Of a stretch of 64,000 bases of DNA, positions 47,182 to 55,546 are shown piece after piece (the stretch's first letter is position 1; every line of letters begins with the position of its first letter). The DNA is taken from assembly GCF_900104145.1 (NCBI RefSeq), contig NZ_FNLB01000001.1, positions 434,001 through 498,000 on the forward strand, written 5' to 3'. The notes beneath the pieces were generated by a model. That model saw only the letters and a program-made list of their open reading frames with translations. It was not told the DNA's origin and searched no databases. The position numbers were made by a program, and so were the translations under genes. Origin of the DNA: Pseudovibrio sp. Tun.PSC04-5.I4 (GTDB lineage Bacteria > Pseudomonadota > Alphaproteobacteria > Rhizobiales > Stappiaceae).

Positions 47182-49764
47182 ATGTCTCATTATCTTCAAA
47201 GAATAAATAGTGAACTACAAGATAATCATTTCTGGCAAATACTTGTAACTTGTTCTCATGATGAATTGTTCACACATGGAGAAAGCTTTCTAGCGCACAT
47301 GGAAGAGTTTTCTCCTGGAATGCGGATTATATTTAATTTTACTTGTAAACCCCAGAAAGCAGTTGAATTCCTCAGAGAGAAACTAATATACAATTCGGTA
47401 ATTTACACAATTAGATCGAAAAGAAATTCAGAACCCATTTTGAATTCAGCCGCAGCCTCTAAATGGTTACTTAGATCAACCCTACAGCCTGTTTTAGTTA
47501 TGAATATCCGCACTTCCTGCAAACAAGATCTAAATTTTCTCCCAGTTGATTTACATAATGCCGACATCTCCACCTGGACTGGAAAGGATGGTAAAGGGCC
47601 ATACGTGACATGGTTACATTCAAATTGGCAAACCAAACGCTTTGTTGGAAAACATTCAAGATCTCTAGAAACGATCTTGACTGACGGATGGTCCGAAAAC
47701 TCGACATCACATGGAAAGAATAATAAAAACAACAATTTAGCTAAGTTTAGTCAATTTCCTGATTATTATGAGTTTGACGTGGAAGCCCCATCGAAAAAAC
47801 TAGTCAGACCGGACATAATAATTTTGGCGCAAAAGCAGGATGTGGGAACAAAGCATCTACTCAAAAGGAATGAATTCTTAATGAGGGCTGAAAGATTATC
47901 AAGGCCCAACAGAGTTGCGTGGAGACTGTTTCCAAATATCATTGCACAGTACGAACAATCTCAAAAACAAACATGCAAAATCATACCTATCCCTCATTGG
48001 GAGATTACTGAACTGTTCGTTGAAAAATTTATAGATTACAAAAAAGTCTACGCGCCTCATCTAAGAAGATCTCAAATCGATTTACCAAATGTTATATTTT
48101 ACATGCAGGAATATCTATCTCAAATTTTTACGACCGGGAAAAATGGTTGGGGACCAGAAGGAGATGCATATCAGTCAACTGAATATTTGAGGCACAATAT
48201 TGACCCCAAATATAGGGAGTTCAAATCAAATTTCGCGATAAGTAGGCAAACGCGTGCAGACCAAGGGCACAAGAACATAAAGCATTTATCGCTTTTTGAT
48301 CTTCTAATACCGCTTCAAGTACCAGATGACGAAGCTCTTTCTAACTTTGGGAATTGCGGACAGGAAAATCTCGTAGATCTGATCTCAAAATTTGCGCAGT
48401 CATCACAGCTAACAGTTTTGTTTAGAAAACACCCACACGATCATTCCAAGTTCTTTATGAGGATGAGCGCGCGATATTCAGGTACATTTGTCAAATTTTC
48501 GATTCACGGGCACATTCATGACGTAATCAGGAAATCAAAAGCTGTTGTTGTCATAAATAGTGGTGTTGGTTTCGAGGCGATGTTGCTAAATAAGCCCGTG
48601 ATAGCATTTGGGAAAGCAATCTATGATGCGGTTGTAACAACCGCAACTGCCGAGACTATAGGTGCATCGATCCATCAGGCTTTGGATGAAAACCCACAAA
48701 CCCGTCTAAACCGATACGACCTATTTTTATCTTGGTTTCTGTTTGAGTTTGCTTGTAAGATCGATAATAGCAGGCTGAATTTCCGAGATTCAGAAACAAG
48801 TGTACTTACCAAACTGAATAATCCACACCTAGATAGATGGGAACATGAAGCATGTGCGAGTATATCTTCTTTTGAGGGGGAAAATCATACGAATAGCCGT
48901 AAAGCAGACCTATCAAGGCACAAGAAACTACATGCATTGAATAAATCGACTTTCGGTTTAATTTCTAAGATTTGGAAGTACAAAAACTATGGCCTCACTC
49001 TTGCTAACAAACGGCTGAAGAACCATTTCCTGCCCAAGTTTGATCCCTCGTTCTTGGATGGCAAACGTATAGCTTTGGTAGGCAACGCTTCCAGCCTGTT
49101 GGACAGCTGTCACGGCGAAGAAATTGACCGGCACGACATCGTCATAAGATTAAATTTGGGCTATCCTCTTATTGTGCGCGATGGTATTGGAGCACACCAA
49201 ATTCCTAAAGAGTTTCTGTATGGGATCTTTCACGACAGCCGGTCGGTAGGGCAAGACCCGTATCCCATATTACGGAAAAATGCTCCAGAAGAGCTAATTG
49301 ACGCGCATACTCATGTCTGTGCTACTGGAAGAAGAACAGACATATGGTCATGTTCTACCGTCGACAAAAGCCGCCAGACATTCTTTGCACCACTCTTCAA
49401 TTGCAGGATGATAGCTTGCCATCCCAACACGCAACACATCTCCTTCGGATTGCTGATGAAAAGACGGATTGAGAAACTTCCTCCTCATATTACATCTGAG
49501 TTGAAGCGAAAATTAGCAACCGATCCTACTTCAGGTTTGATTTGGATCGACTTCCTAATGCAAACCAACTTAAGGGAATTAGACCTTTACGGTTTTGATT
49601 TCTCCGCGACCGGTCATGTAGTTAGGCAGTCTCAGAATATATTGGTTGCGCGAAATAAATTCACTCATCTGCCCGGCGTTGAGCGCGATTATGTTTTGAA
49701 TTCTGTGCTTCCCAAGGACACACGTATTTCACTGATTAAATCGGCAAGAGCATGTTGCGTTTAA
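47182..49764 (+). CDS. Capsule-polysaccharide-type glycosyltransferase fused to a GT29 (sialyltransferase-like) domain
   Basis: The protein has 860 residues in two parts. The central part (about residues 300-540) resembles KpsC/KpsS capsule transferases: LFRKHPHDHSKFF near 415 and VVVINSGVGFEAMLLNKPVI near 457. The C-terminal part (about 620-860) carries GT29 sialyl motifs: ALVGNASSLLDSCHGEEID and HDIVIRLNLG for motif L near 630-660, and DPTSGLIWIDFL with LDLYGFDF for motif S near 781-810. The N-terminal 300 residues are unassigned. The gene is AT-rich compared with the chromosome around it. Together with the two upstream transferases it should build or cap a surface glycan, possibly with a nonulosonic or Kdo sugar; the donor is inference. 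Confidence 0.8.
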   Translation: MSHYLQRINSELQDNHFWQILVTCSHDELFTHGESFLAHMEEFSPGMRIIFNFTCKPQKAVEFLREKLIYNSVIYTIRSKRNSEPILNSAAASKWLLRSTLQPVLVMNIRTSCKQDLNFLPVDLHNADISTWTGKDGKGPYVTWLHSNWQTKRFVGKHSRSLETILTDGWSENSTSHGKNNKNNNLAKFSQFPDYYEFDVEAPSKKLVRPDIIILAQKQDVGTKHLLKRNEFLMRAERLSRPNRVAWRLFPNIIAQYEQSQKQTCKIIPIPHWEITELFVEKFIDYKKVYAPHLRRSQIDLPNVIFYMQEYLSQIFTTGKNGWGPEGDAYQSTEYLRHNIDPKYREFKSNFAISRQTRADQGHKNIKHLSLFDLLIPLQVPDDEALSNFGNCGQENLVDLISKFAQSSQLTVLFRKHPHDHSKFFMRMSARYSGTFVKFSIHGHIHDVIRKSKAVVVINSGVGFEAMLLNKPVIAFGKAIYDAVVTTATAETIGASIHQALDENPQTRLNRYDLFLSWFLFEFACKIDNSRLNFRDSETSVLTKLNNPHLDRWEHEACASISSFEGENHTNSRKADLSRHKKLHALNKSTFGLISKIWKYKNYGLTLANKRLKNHFLPKFDPSFLDGKRIALVGNASSLLDSCHGEEIDRHDIVIRLNLGYPLIVRDGIGAHQIPKEFLYGIFHDSRSVGQDPYPILRKNAPEELIDAHTHVCATGRRTDIWSCSTVDKSRQTFFAPLFNCRMIACHPNTQHISFGLLMKRRIEKLPPHITSELKRKLATDPTSGLIWIDFLMQTNLRELDLYGFDFSATGHVVRQSQNILVARNKFTHLPGVERDYVLNSVLPKDTRISLIKSARACCV

Positions 49765-49789
49765 TCGGGTTCATATCCTGCAGCTTTAA

Positions 49790-50022
49790 AGAAGTTGTGA
49801 CCATCCGTGCTTCAATGCAGCTCCTAAGGCTGGCGAGTTTGCCATGGCCTCCGCCATTGCTCTGCGCCCGCAGCTCCACACCACCTGTTTCACGCTTCAG
49901 GATCACCAAGTCGTTCATAAAACTCACCAAACCCTGAACTACGTTGCTGCTTGCCGATGTGAATGCCCTACTACAAGCGCTATAACGCGTTCACGAAGTG
50001 TCTGAGGATGAGCTCTGCCCAT
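49790..50022 (-). pseudogene. IS630-family transposase remnant (N-terminal part)
   Basis: From an ATG at 50022 the minus strand reads MGRAHPQTLRERVIALV and GHSHRQAAT, then a stop, FRVW, a stop, and further RETGGVELRAQSNGGGHGKLASL. This follows the IS630 helix-turn-helix start (DLRERVVxAVxxG, then RYRETGSVEPKPQGG). Two stops and the missing catalytic domain make it a dead fragment between the glycosyltransferase island and the IS66 cluster. Confidence 0.7.
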
Positions 50023-50079
50023 CTCGTACCCCAAATCTGCAATGCGGATAGGCAATCACAGATCAGCCCGTCTAGGCTG

Positions 50080-50126
50080 GGACTATTTGCTTGTCGCGTT
50101 GATGATGCCACTCGCCTTGTTTATGT
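50080..50126 (+). pseudogene. IS481-type transposase remnant, left part (interrupted by IS66 copy A)
   Basis: The plus strand just before the IS66 end encodes GWDYLLVA and, after a one-base frame change, VDDATRLVYV, the first catalytic block of IS481 transposases (VAVDDHSRLAYAEV). It ends at the 8-bp target duplication GTTTATGT. The coding sense resumes at 57200 on the far side of the IS66 element. Confidence 0.65.
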
Positions 50127-50143
50127 GTAACCGTCCGCTCAAG
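50119..50143 (+). repeat. IS66 copy A left end: target duplication and terminal inverted repeat
   Basis: GTTTATGT (50119-50126) is the 8-bp target-site duplication and GTAACCGTCCGCTCAAG (50127-50143) the terminal inverted repeat. Confidence 0.92.
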
Positions 50144-50209
50144 ACCGCCTTACTTGATTGCGTTTGATTGAGTATTTTCTTCTTCAGTTTTTGCTGAGGA
50201 GGCAAGTCA

Positions 50210-50548
50210 TTGTTGGATGGATCGAAGCCACGGCGGTCGTGGACACGGGTAGAAAAGGCGGCAATCACCGCGCAAGTTGGGGTTGATGGAGCAACGCTGT
50301 TCGATGTTGCGCAGAGCCATGATGTCAGCCGGTGCTTGCTGAAGCGATGGATGGCTAAGTACGGCAACAGCAACACAAGTGAAAACACGAAGGCTCCCCT
50401 TTTTGTGCCTGTTGTTGTTACTGATCCAGAACCGTCAGGACCCGCCGTTATTGAGGTTGGGCTCGGGAATGGTCGGAGCCTGCGACTTTCCAGTGACTTA
50501 AGTGATGCGCAGGTTCGCCGGTTTATTGCGCTGGTGGAAGCGACATGA
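50210..50548 (+). CDS. tnpA: IS66 TnpA (OrfA), copy A
   Basis: The protein has 112 residues. The start is a TTG at 50210 placed 7 bases after AGGAGG. The N-terminal helix-turn-helix (RSWTRVEKAAITAQVGVDGA, then DVAQSHDVSRCLLKRWM) is typical of IS66 OrfA, an accessory DNA-binding protein needed for transposition. Its stop overlaps the tnpB start (ATGA). Confidence 0.88.
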   Translation: MLDGSKPRRSWTRVEKAAITAQVGVDGATLFDVAQSHDVSRCLLKRWMAKYGNSNTSENTKAPLFVPVVVTDPEPSGPAVIEVGLGNGRSLRLSSDLSDAQVRRFIALVEAT

Positions 50549-50758
50549 TCGGACCGGGAACAGGTGTGCGGGTTTATCTTGCGTGCGGTGTGACGGATAT
50601 GCGCAAGGGCATTGCCGGTTTGACCGCTTTGGCGGAGACGGAATTACGCCAGCGCCCTGCAAGTGGCGCCGTGTTTGCTTTTCGCGGACGGCGCGGGGAC
50701 CGGATCAAGTTGCTTTACTGGGATGGTCAGGGGTTCTGCCTTTACTACAAGGTGCTGG
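50545..50758 (+). CDS. tnpB: IS66 TnpB (OrfB), copy A, 5' exon
   Basis: These bases encode the first 71 residues and one extra base of TnpB (YLACGVTDMRKGIAGL, then FAFRGRRGDRIKLLYWDGQG and FCLYYKVL). Unspliced reading ends after 87 residues in intron sequence. Joined with 55350-55483 the message gives a complete 115-residue TnpB, KVL-ETGRFPWPS across the junction, in perfect frame. TnpB is an IS66 accessory protein of uncertain mechanism. Confidence 0.88.
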
Positions 50759-51422
50759 GTGCGCCTCGAACCTGGTTTCGACCGGGGCGCTTATGTTTGG
50801 AATTCTAGTGAAAGGAGGGGTTTCCTTTAACAGACCGTCCTTTACTGCGAAAGGGCGAGAGCCGAAGCGGCGGTGATTTGTCGTGAACTGGCAAGGTGAC
50901 GTAGCCCGTGGGATAAAGAGATGTGCGACGAAGCCATTAAGTCAAGACCCATCTTCAGGCTGAGTATTGGAAGGTTGAGGAACACGAACCGGCTAAACCG
51001 TATCTGAGGGGCTGAATTGTAGCCTCCGCCTACATGGCTTAACAGGCGGAACATCGGTCGCGCCATGGATTTCATGACCGGAAGCGCGCAAACCGACAGC
51101 GTACTCCAGAAACGCTTTCGAGGGTGTCGTCAACTTATGCAGTTTGTTGGCGATGGCCGATGCCGACTTGCGGGACGCAAGGGAAAAGACTACGGCCGGC
51201 AGCCTAACCAATACGCTTTAAGTCCAACATAGGAACGAGGGAAGGCGTGTGCCGAATGAGGTTGGTATATTTAATACTCGCAAGGGAGTTCACCCCGATG
51301 ACGGCCACGCTGGCGGAGTTCCCGTAGTAGTCCGAGATAGGGAAAGCCTGTCACATGGCGAAGGGGAACAGTTCAAGCTGCTTAGGGCTGCACATTAACT
51401 GACCACAACGAGGTGAAGACCT

Positions 51423-51608
51423 TTGATAATCAGCGACATGCAACACAAGCTTGCGAAATGGGCGCAGGACGAGCGAACCAGAAGATTTGATCGCCTCTTA
51501 CGCTTAATTGCCGATCGGACTTGGCTGACTGAGGCTGCCCGGGGTCTTGGCGTCGAGCGGCGCAAAGACCCCGGGCGTAGATGGCGTGGACCGAGATCGT
51601 TTCCGACT
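51423..51608 (+). pseudogene. Group II intron reverse transcriptase/maturase, copy A, 5' fragment
   Basis: The start MIISDMQHKLAKWAQDERTR matches the intact copy B protein. A 2-base loss (GCCCGGGGTCTTGG here, GCCCGGGTTGCCTTGG in copy B) shifts the frame after about 40 residues, before the IS21 insertion at 51609. Confidence 0.88.
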
Positions 51609-51782
51609 GTCAGTGCTGGATGTATTCTCCCCAAAAGCGCTGGTTGAAAATTCCCCACTTTTTCAGCTTTGACTTTTGTTTGAAGGGGCATGCCCCTTCA
51701 AACAAAAGTTGGCCAAACTCTCCTCTACGTTCCTGTTGGAAAGAAGGGGTGTGGAGGAGTGGTCAATCTAGGGAAGATCGTA

Positions 51783-53012
51783 ATGATCCATAATTTGAAG
51801 CAGCAGGGACTGTCTGTAAGTGCCATAGCGCGCAAAGCCGGGCTGGATAGAAAGACGGTCAGCAAATACTTACACCAAGGCCTTGAAGCTCCTGTCTACG
51901 GCCCCCGCCAGCGTGACGGGCGTGTACTGGAGGAATACAAAGGCTATTTACTTGAGCGACTGGAGCGGTTTCCCGGTCTATCTGCCCGGCGCTTGCTTCG
52001 TGAGCTGAAGACACTGGGGTTTAAGGGCGGTTACTCCACTGTAACGGAATATCTTCGCCTGATCCGTCCAGCTCCTCCGCATGCATTTGAACGGCGCTTT
52101 GAGACAGCACCAGGCCAGCAGGCACAGGTAGATTTTGCTGAGTTTCAGGTGGAGTTCACCAGTGAACCAGATGTGGTGCGAAAAGTCTTTTTGTTTTCAA
52201 TGGTGCTGAGTAATTCACGGTTTTTGTGGGGGCGCTATTGTGCCAATCAAAAACTAGAGACAGTCCTGCGTTGTCATATCGCGGCCTTTGAGGTCTTCGG
52301 CGGAGCGACACTGGAAGTCCTGTATGATCGCATGAAGACAGCCGTTCTGGGAGAGGAGCCAGATGGCACTGTTCTTTTTAATCCTGCTCTTGTCGCTCTT
52401 CTGGACCATTATGGCGCTCAGCCGGATGCCTGCCAGCCCTACCGGGCCAAAACCAAGGGCAAGGTGGAGCGGCCATTTCGTTACATCCGGCAGGATTTCT
52501 TCCTTGGTCGTACGTTCCGCGATCTGGACGATCTTAATGCCCAGTTCACACGCTGGTGCAAGGAAATTGCCAATGCCCGTGTTCATGCCACCACCAACCG
52601 TGTGGTGGGCGAGGTCTTTGGAGAGGAACAGCCCGCTCTGATCCCTTTGCCAGCGCACCCTTATGATGCTGTTTTACTGGTGGAGCGGCGGGTCACGCGT
52701 GATGGCATGGTCTCCGTTGGAGGTAATCTTTATTCAGTGCCGGACACCGTTAAGAAACGGATGGTCGAAGTCCAGCATCACCCGCAAGAGGTGCGCATCT
52801 ATGAAAACGGTCAGCTCATCGCCACCCATCCGGTCATGGAGGGAAAGAACCAGCGCCGGGTTGATCCATGCCATCGCAAGGCTCCTCCACGGGCAACACA
52901 GCGCCGTCGTCTGGCTGCGGAGCCAACCAAACACAGCGGTGTAAACCAACGCCCACTGGAGTTCTATGAAGCGGTAGGCCAACGACTTGCCAGTACTGGA
53001 GGTAAGCCATGA
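51783..53012 (+). CDS. istA: IS21-family transposase IstA
   Basis: The ATG at 51783 follows AGGGAAGATCGTA and gives 409 residues; an ATG at 51690 is in frame but lacks a ribosome site. The N-terminal helix-turn-helix is LKQQGLSVSAIARKAGLDRK. The DDE catalytic residues are likely Asp in AQVDFAEFQV, Asp in LEVLYDRMKTAV and Glu in KTKGKVERPFRYIR. A C-terminal beta-barrel follows. Its end overlaps istB (ATGA), as in most IS21 elements. Confidence 0.93.
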   Translation: MIHNLKQQGLSVSAIARKAGLDRKTVSKYLHQGLEAPVYGPRQRDGRVLEEYKGYLLERLERFPGLSARRLLRELKTLGFKGGYSTVTEYLRLIRPAPPHAFERRFETAPGQQAQVDFAEFQVEFTSEPDVVRKVFLFSMVLSNSRFLWGRYCANQKLETVLRCHIAAFEVFGGATLEVLYDRMKTAVLGEEPDGTVLFNPALVALLDHYGAQPDACQPYRAKTKGKVERPFRYIRQDFFLGRTFRDLDDLNAQFTRWCKEIANARVHATTNRVVGEVFGEEQPALIPLPAHPYDAVLLVERRVTRDGMVSVGGNLYSVPDTVKKRMVEVQHHPQEVRIYENGQLIATHPVMEGKNQRRVDPCHRKAPPRATQRRRLAAEPTKHSGVNQRPLEFYEAVGQRLASTGGKP

Positions 53013-53836
53013 GTTCGCTCAGTAAACGCATTCAGTCTTCACTGGTAGGCTTAAAAATGCCGCGGGCTTTAGAGGTGCTCGACCACACGCTGAGCCAATT
53101 GGAACAAGGGGAACTCACGGCACTGGAGGCCCTGGATTCTCTGCTCAATGAAGAATATTCAACACGCGAGGGCCGCCGTATCGGCGTCGCCCTGACGACA
53201 GCGCGGCTTACTCCGATAAAAACACTGGAAAGCTTCGACTTTACCTTCCAGCCCTCGCTGGACAGGGATCGCATCATGGCTCTAGCCGAACTGGAGTTCA
53301 TCACTCGCAATGAAGTGGTACACTTTCTCGGTCCACCTGGTACAGGAAAGAGCCATCTGGCAACTGCTCTTGGGGTTGCAGCCGTTAAAGCGGGTAAACG
53401 GGTGTATCGCATTGCTTTAGCTCACCTCATCGAAGCCTTGGCAAAAGCTGAAAAAGAAGGGCGGTTGACTGAGAAACTACGCTTCTTTGCACGAACTTCA
53501 CTGCTAATCGTCGATGAAATCGGTTATCTGCCAATTACCAATGGGGGAGCAAACTTGTTCTTCCAGCTCGTCAATGCCAAATATGAAAAGGGATCCATGA
53601 TCCTCACCTCAAACCGTGGCTTTGCGGAATGGGGGGAGATCTTTGGTGATCGCGTTATTGCCACAGCCCTTCTCGATCGGCTTTTGCATCATGCCGTCGT
53701 CATCCAGATCGAAGGTGCTAGTTATCGGTTGCGCAGCCATGCGGACCTCATGCCAGAGCACGTACGGGCTAACGCTTCAATAGCTCCACCTCCACCACCA
53801 AAACGACGCGGCAGGCCACCCAAAAAGGAGAGTTAG
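53009..53836 (+). CDS. istB: IS21-family AAA+ helper ATPase IstB
   Basis: The protein has 275 residues. Walker A is LGPPGTGKSHLATAL and Walker B is SLLIVDEIGYLP. The sequence matches IstB, which assembles on target DNA and activates IstA. The C-terminus is a proline- and arginine-rich tail (APPPPPKRRGRPPKK), slightly longer than in many IstB proteins. Translationally coupled to istA. Confidence 0.93.
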   Translation: MSSLSKRIQSSLVGLKMPRALEVLDHTLSQLEQGELTALEALDSLLNEEYSTREGRRIGVALTTARLTPIKTLESFDFTFQPSLDRDRIMALAELEFITRNEVVHFLGPPGTGKSHLATALGVAAVKAGKRVYRIALAHLIEALAKAEKEGRLTEKLRFFARTSLLIVDEIGYLPITNGGANLFFQLVNAKYEKGSMILTSNRGFAEWGEIFGDRVIATALLDRLLHHAVVIQIEGASYRLRSHADLMPEHVRANASIAPPPPPKRRGRPPKKES

Positions 53837-53926
53837 ACCCACAGACAAGGCTGGTCACCAAATACTCAAACTGAGGACTTTCCGTCCAGCACATGTGGGG
53901 AAATTTGACTCAGCATTGACACCGAC

Positions 53927-55257
53927 AAAATGAGGAGGAACTCCTTGCGACGTTGGGGCGATCTCTGCTGGATGGGACCTATGCGCCCGCTCCAACACGA
54001 CGCGTCTACATCCCGAAAGGGAACGGAAAGCTGAGACCGTTGGGAATACCGACACTGACGGATCGCATAGTACAGCGCGCCATGCTGATGGTGATGGAGC
54101 CGATTTGGGAAAGCGACTTCAGTCCTTACTCATATGGTTTCAGGCCACAGCGTAGCGTGCACCACGCGATCCGGGCCGTTTTGATGCAGACAACGGATGG
54201 CAGGAACACAAAGGGTCGCTGGGTGATCGAAGGTGATCTAGCAAGCTACTTTGATACTGTCCATCACCGCAAGCTGCTCTCGTGTGTGCGCAAGCGCATC
54301 CGGGACAAACGGTTTATCGCACTGCTCTGGAGGCTTTTGAAGGCAGGTCACATCGATAAAGGCCTCTTCTGCGCCGCCAGCAAGGGCGTTCCTCAAGGCG
54401 GGGTTCTTTCTCCGCTTCTGTCCAACATTATGCTCAATGAGTTTGATCGTTGGATGGATGAGAAATTCCTTGGAAAAGCAGCGCGCAACAAACGTCGTGG
54501 TTGGAATGAGAGCGTCAGAAAAGCCAGCCCTGTGGCGGTTCGTGAGAACCGCTGTCGCAGACCGGCAGTGTCCTATTGCCGTTATGCCGATGACTTTGTT
54601 GTCATCGTCAAAGGCACGAAGGCACAGGCGCTCGCGGTACGCGAGGAATGCCGAGCATTCCTGGAAGGCGATCTGGCATTGACGTTAAACATGGAGAAAA
54701 CCCATGTCACTCATGTTAATGATGGGTTTGTCTTTCTCGGTCACCGGATCATTCGCAAACGCGGTCCCCGTGGCGTGATGCGGCCAGTAACGACCATTCC
54801 CCGAGAGAAAACCAGCGGTTTCAAACATCGACTGGTTAAGGCTCTTAGCGGCGACCACAATACGCCCCATACCGACATGATTAAGCGGCTAAACCGCCAA
54901 CTCATGGGTTGGGCAAACTTCTATCAGTTCACCGATTACACATCCAAGGTCTTCCAGCACGTCGATACCGTCGTGTTCTGGAAAATGGCACATTGGCTGG
55001 GGCGCAAGTATCGCTCGCGCATCTCTCGTCTGATGCGAAAGTGGTTCGCGCGGCCGTATGGCTTAAAAGCCAAGACATGGATGGTGCACTCGATGACGAA
55101 AGAAGGAGTACGCGTTTCAAGCATCTTGTACCGGCTAACCAATCATCAGCGCGGGCAATTCCGCTGGAAGACACCACGTTCAAATCCTTATCTTCGGGAA
55201 AAGAACGAGGCTCCTTTCTACGAAACGCACTATCGTGGTCTCGTGCTGGCTTTCTAG
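53927..55257 (+). pseudogene. Group II intron reverse transcriptase/maturase, copy A, 3' fragment
   Basis: This frame carries most of the reverse transcriptase: RT2-RT4 segments (YSYGFRPQRSVHHAIRA, EGDLASYFDTVHH), the catalytic YADD box in YCRYADDFVVIV, and the maturase domain (GHRIIRKRGPRG to the end YRGLVLAF). The protein is identical to copy B over this stretch. It lacks its N-terminus owing to the IS21 insertion, and no good start is present, so it is probably not made as a working enzyme. Confidence 0.9.
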
Positions 55258-55270
55258 CCAAGCTTGAATG

Positions 55271-55349
55271 GAGAGCCGTATGCGGTGAAAGCCGCACGTA
55301 CGGTTCGGAGGGGAGAAACGTCAGCTGTGGCTGACGTCTCTTACCCTAC
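55271..55349 (+). ncRNA. Group II intron ribozyme domains V and VI, copy A
   Basis: The domain V hairpin is GAGCCGTATGCGGTGAAAGC followed by CGCACGTACGGTTCGGAG: an AGC-containing lower stem, a GAAA tetraloop and a conserved GTTCGG end. Domain VI, AACGTCAGC paired with GCTGACGTC, contains the branch region and ends TTACCCTAC at the 3' splice site. Confidence 0.88.
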
Positions 55350-55483
55350 AAACAGGCCGGTTCCCGTGGCCTTCGCCAGTCGATGGCTCAGCCCGACTTA
55401 CTTCAGCACAGCTGGCCATGCTGTGGGAAGGGATGGACTGGAGACGCCCAAGCTGGGGAGCTCCGCCCGCTCGAATGGGGTGA
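55350..55483 (+). CDS. tnpB: IS66 TnpB (OrfB), copy A, 3' exon
   Basis: This exon encodes the C-terminal 44 residues of TnpB: RFPWPSPVDGSARLTSAQLA, then MLWEGMDWRRPSWGAPPAR. These match the usual IS66 OrfB ending. It only joins the 5' exon (50545-50758) after removal of the intron. Confidence 0.88.
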
Positions 55484-55546
55484 ATATCTTTGGTTTTGAA
55501 TAGGACATTGCTTTGAGATTGGAGTTACACGAGGTAAAATACCCAT

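Larger units (their letters stand above)
51604..53926 (+). mobile_element. IS21-family element with 5-bp target duplication
   Basis: The element proper is 51609-53921 (2313 bp). Its ends are TGTCAGTGCTG and, reversed at the other side, TGTCAATGCTG. The target duplication is CCGAC (51604-51608 and 53922-53926). Comparison with the uninterrupted copy B intron (TTTCCGACAAAATGAGG) proves the exact insertion point. It carries istA and istB, both intact, so it may still be active. Confidence 0.93.
50759..55349 (+). mobile_element. Group II intron, copy A, inserted in tnpB and interrupted by an IS21-family element
   Basis: The 5' end GTGCGCC at 50759 and the 3' end TTACCCTAC at 55349 fit the group II rules, and removal restores the tnpB frame exactly. 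Domains I-III occupy about 50759-51400, the reverse transcriptase lies in domain IV, and domain V/VI lies at 55271-55349. The IS21 element and its duplication account for 2318 of the 4591 bp. The encoded protein is disrupted by that insertion and by a small indel near 51540, so mobility and protein-aided splicing would need help from copy B. Confidence 0.9.

Noticed and set aside
50923..50930. GTGCGAC as 5' end of the group II intron
   Set aside because: Only an intron start at 50759 (GTGCGCC) restores the tnpB frame; 50923 lies inside domain I.
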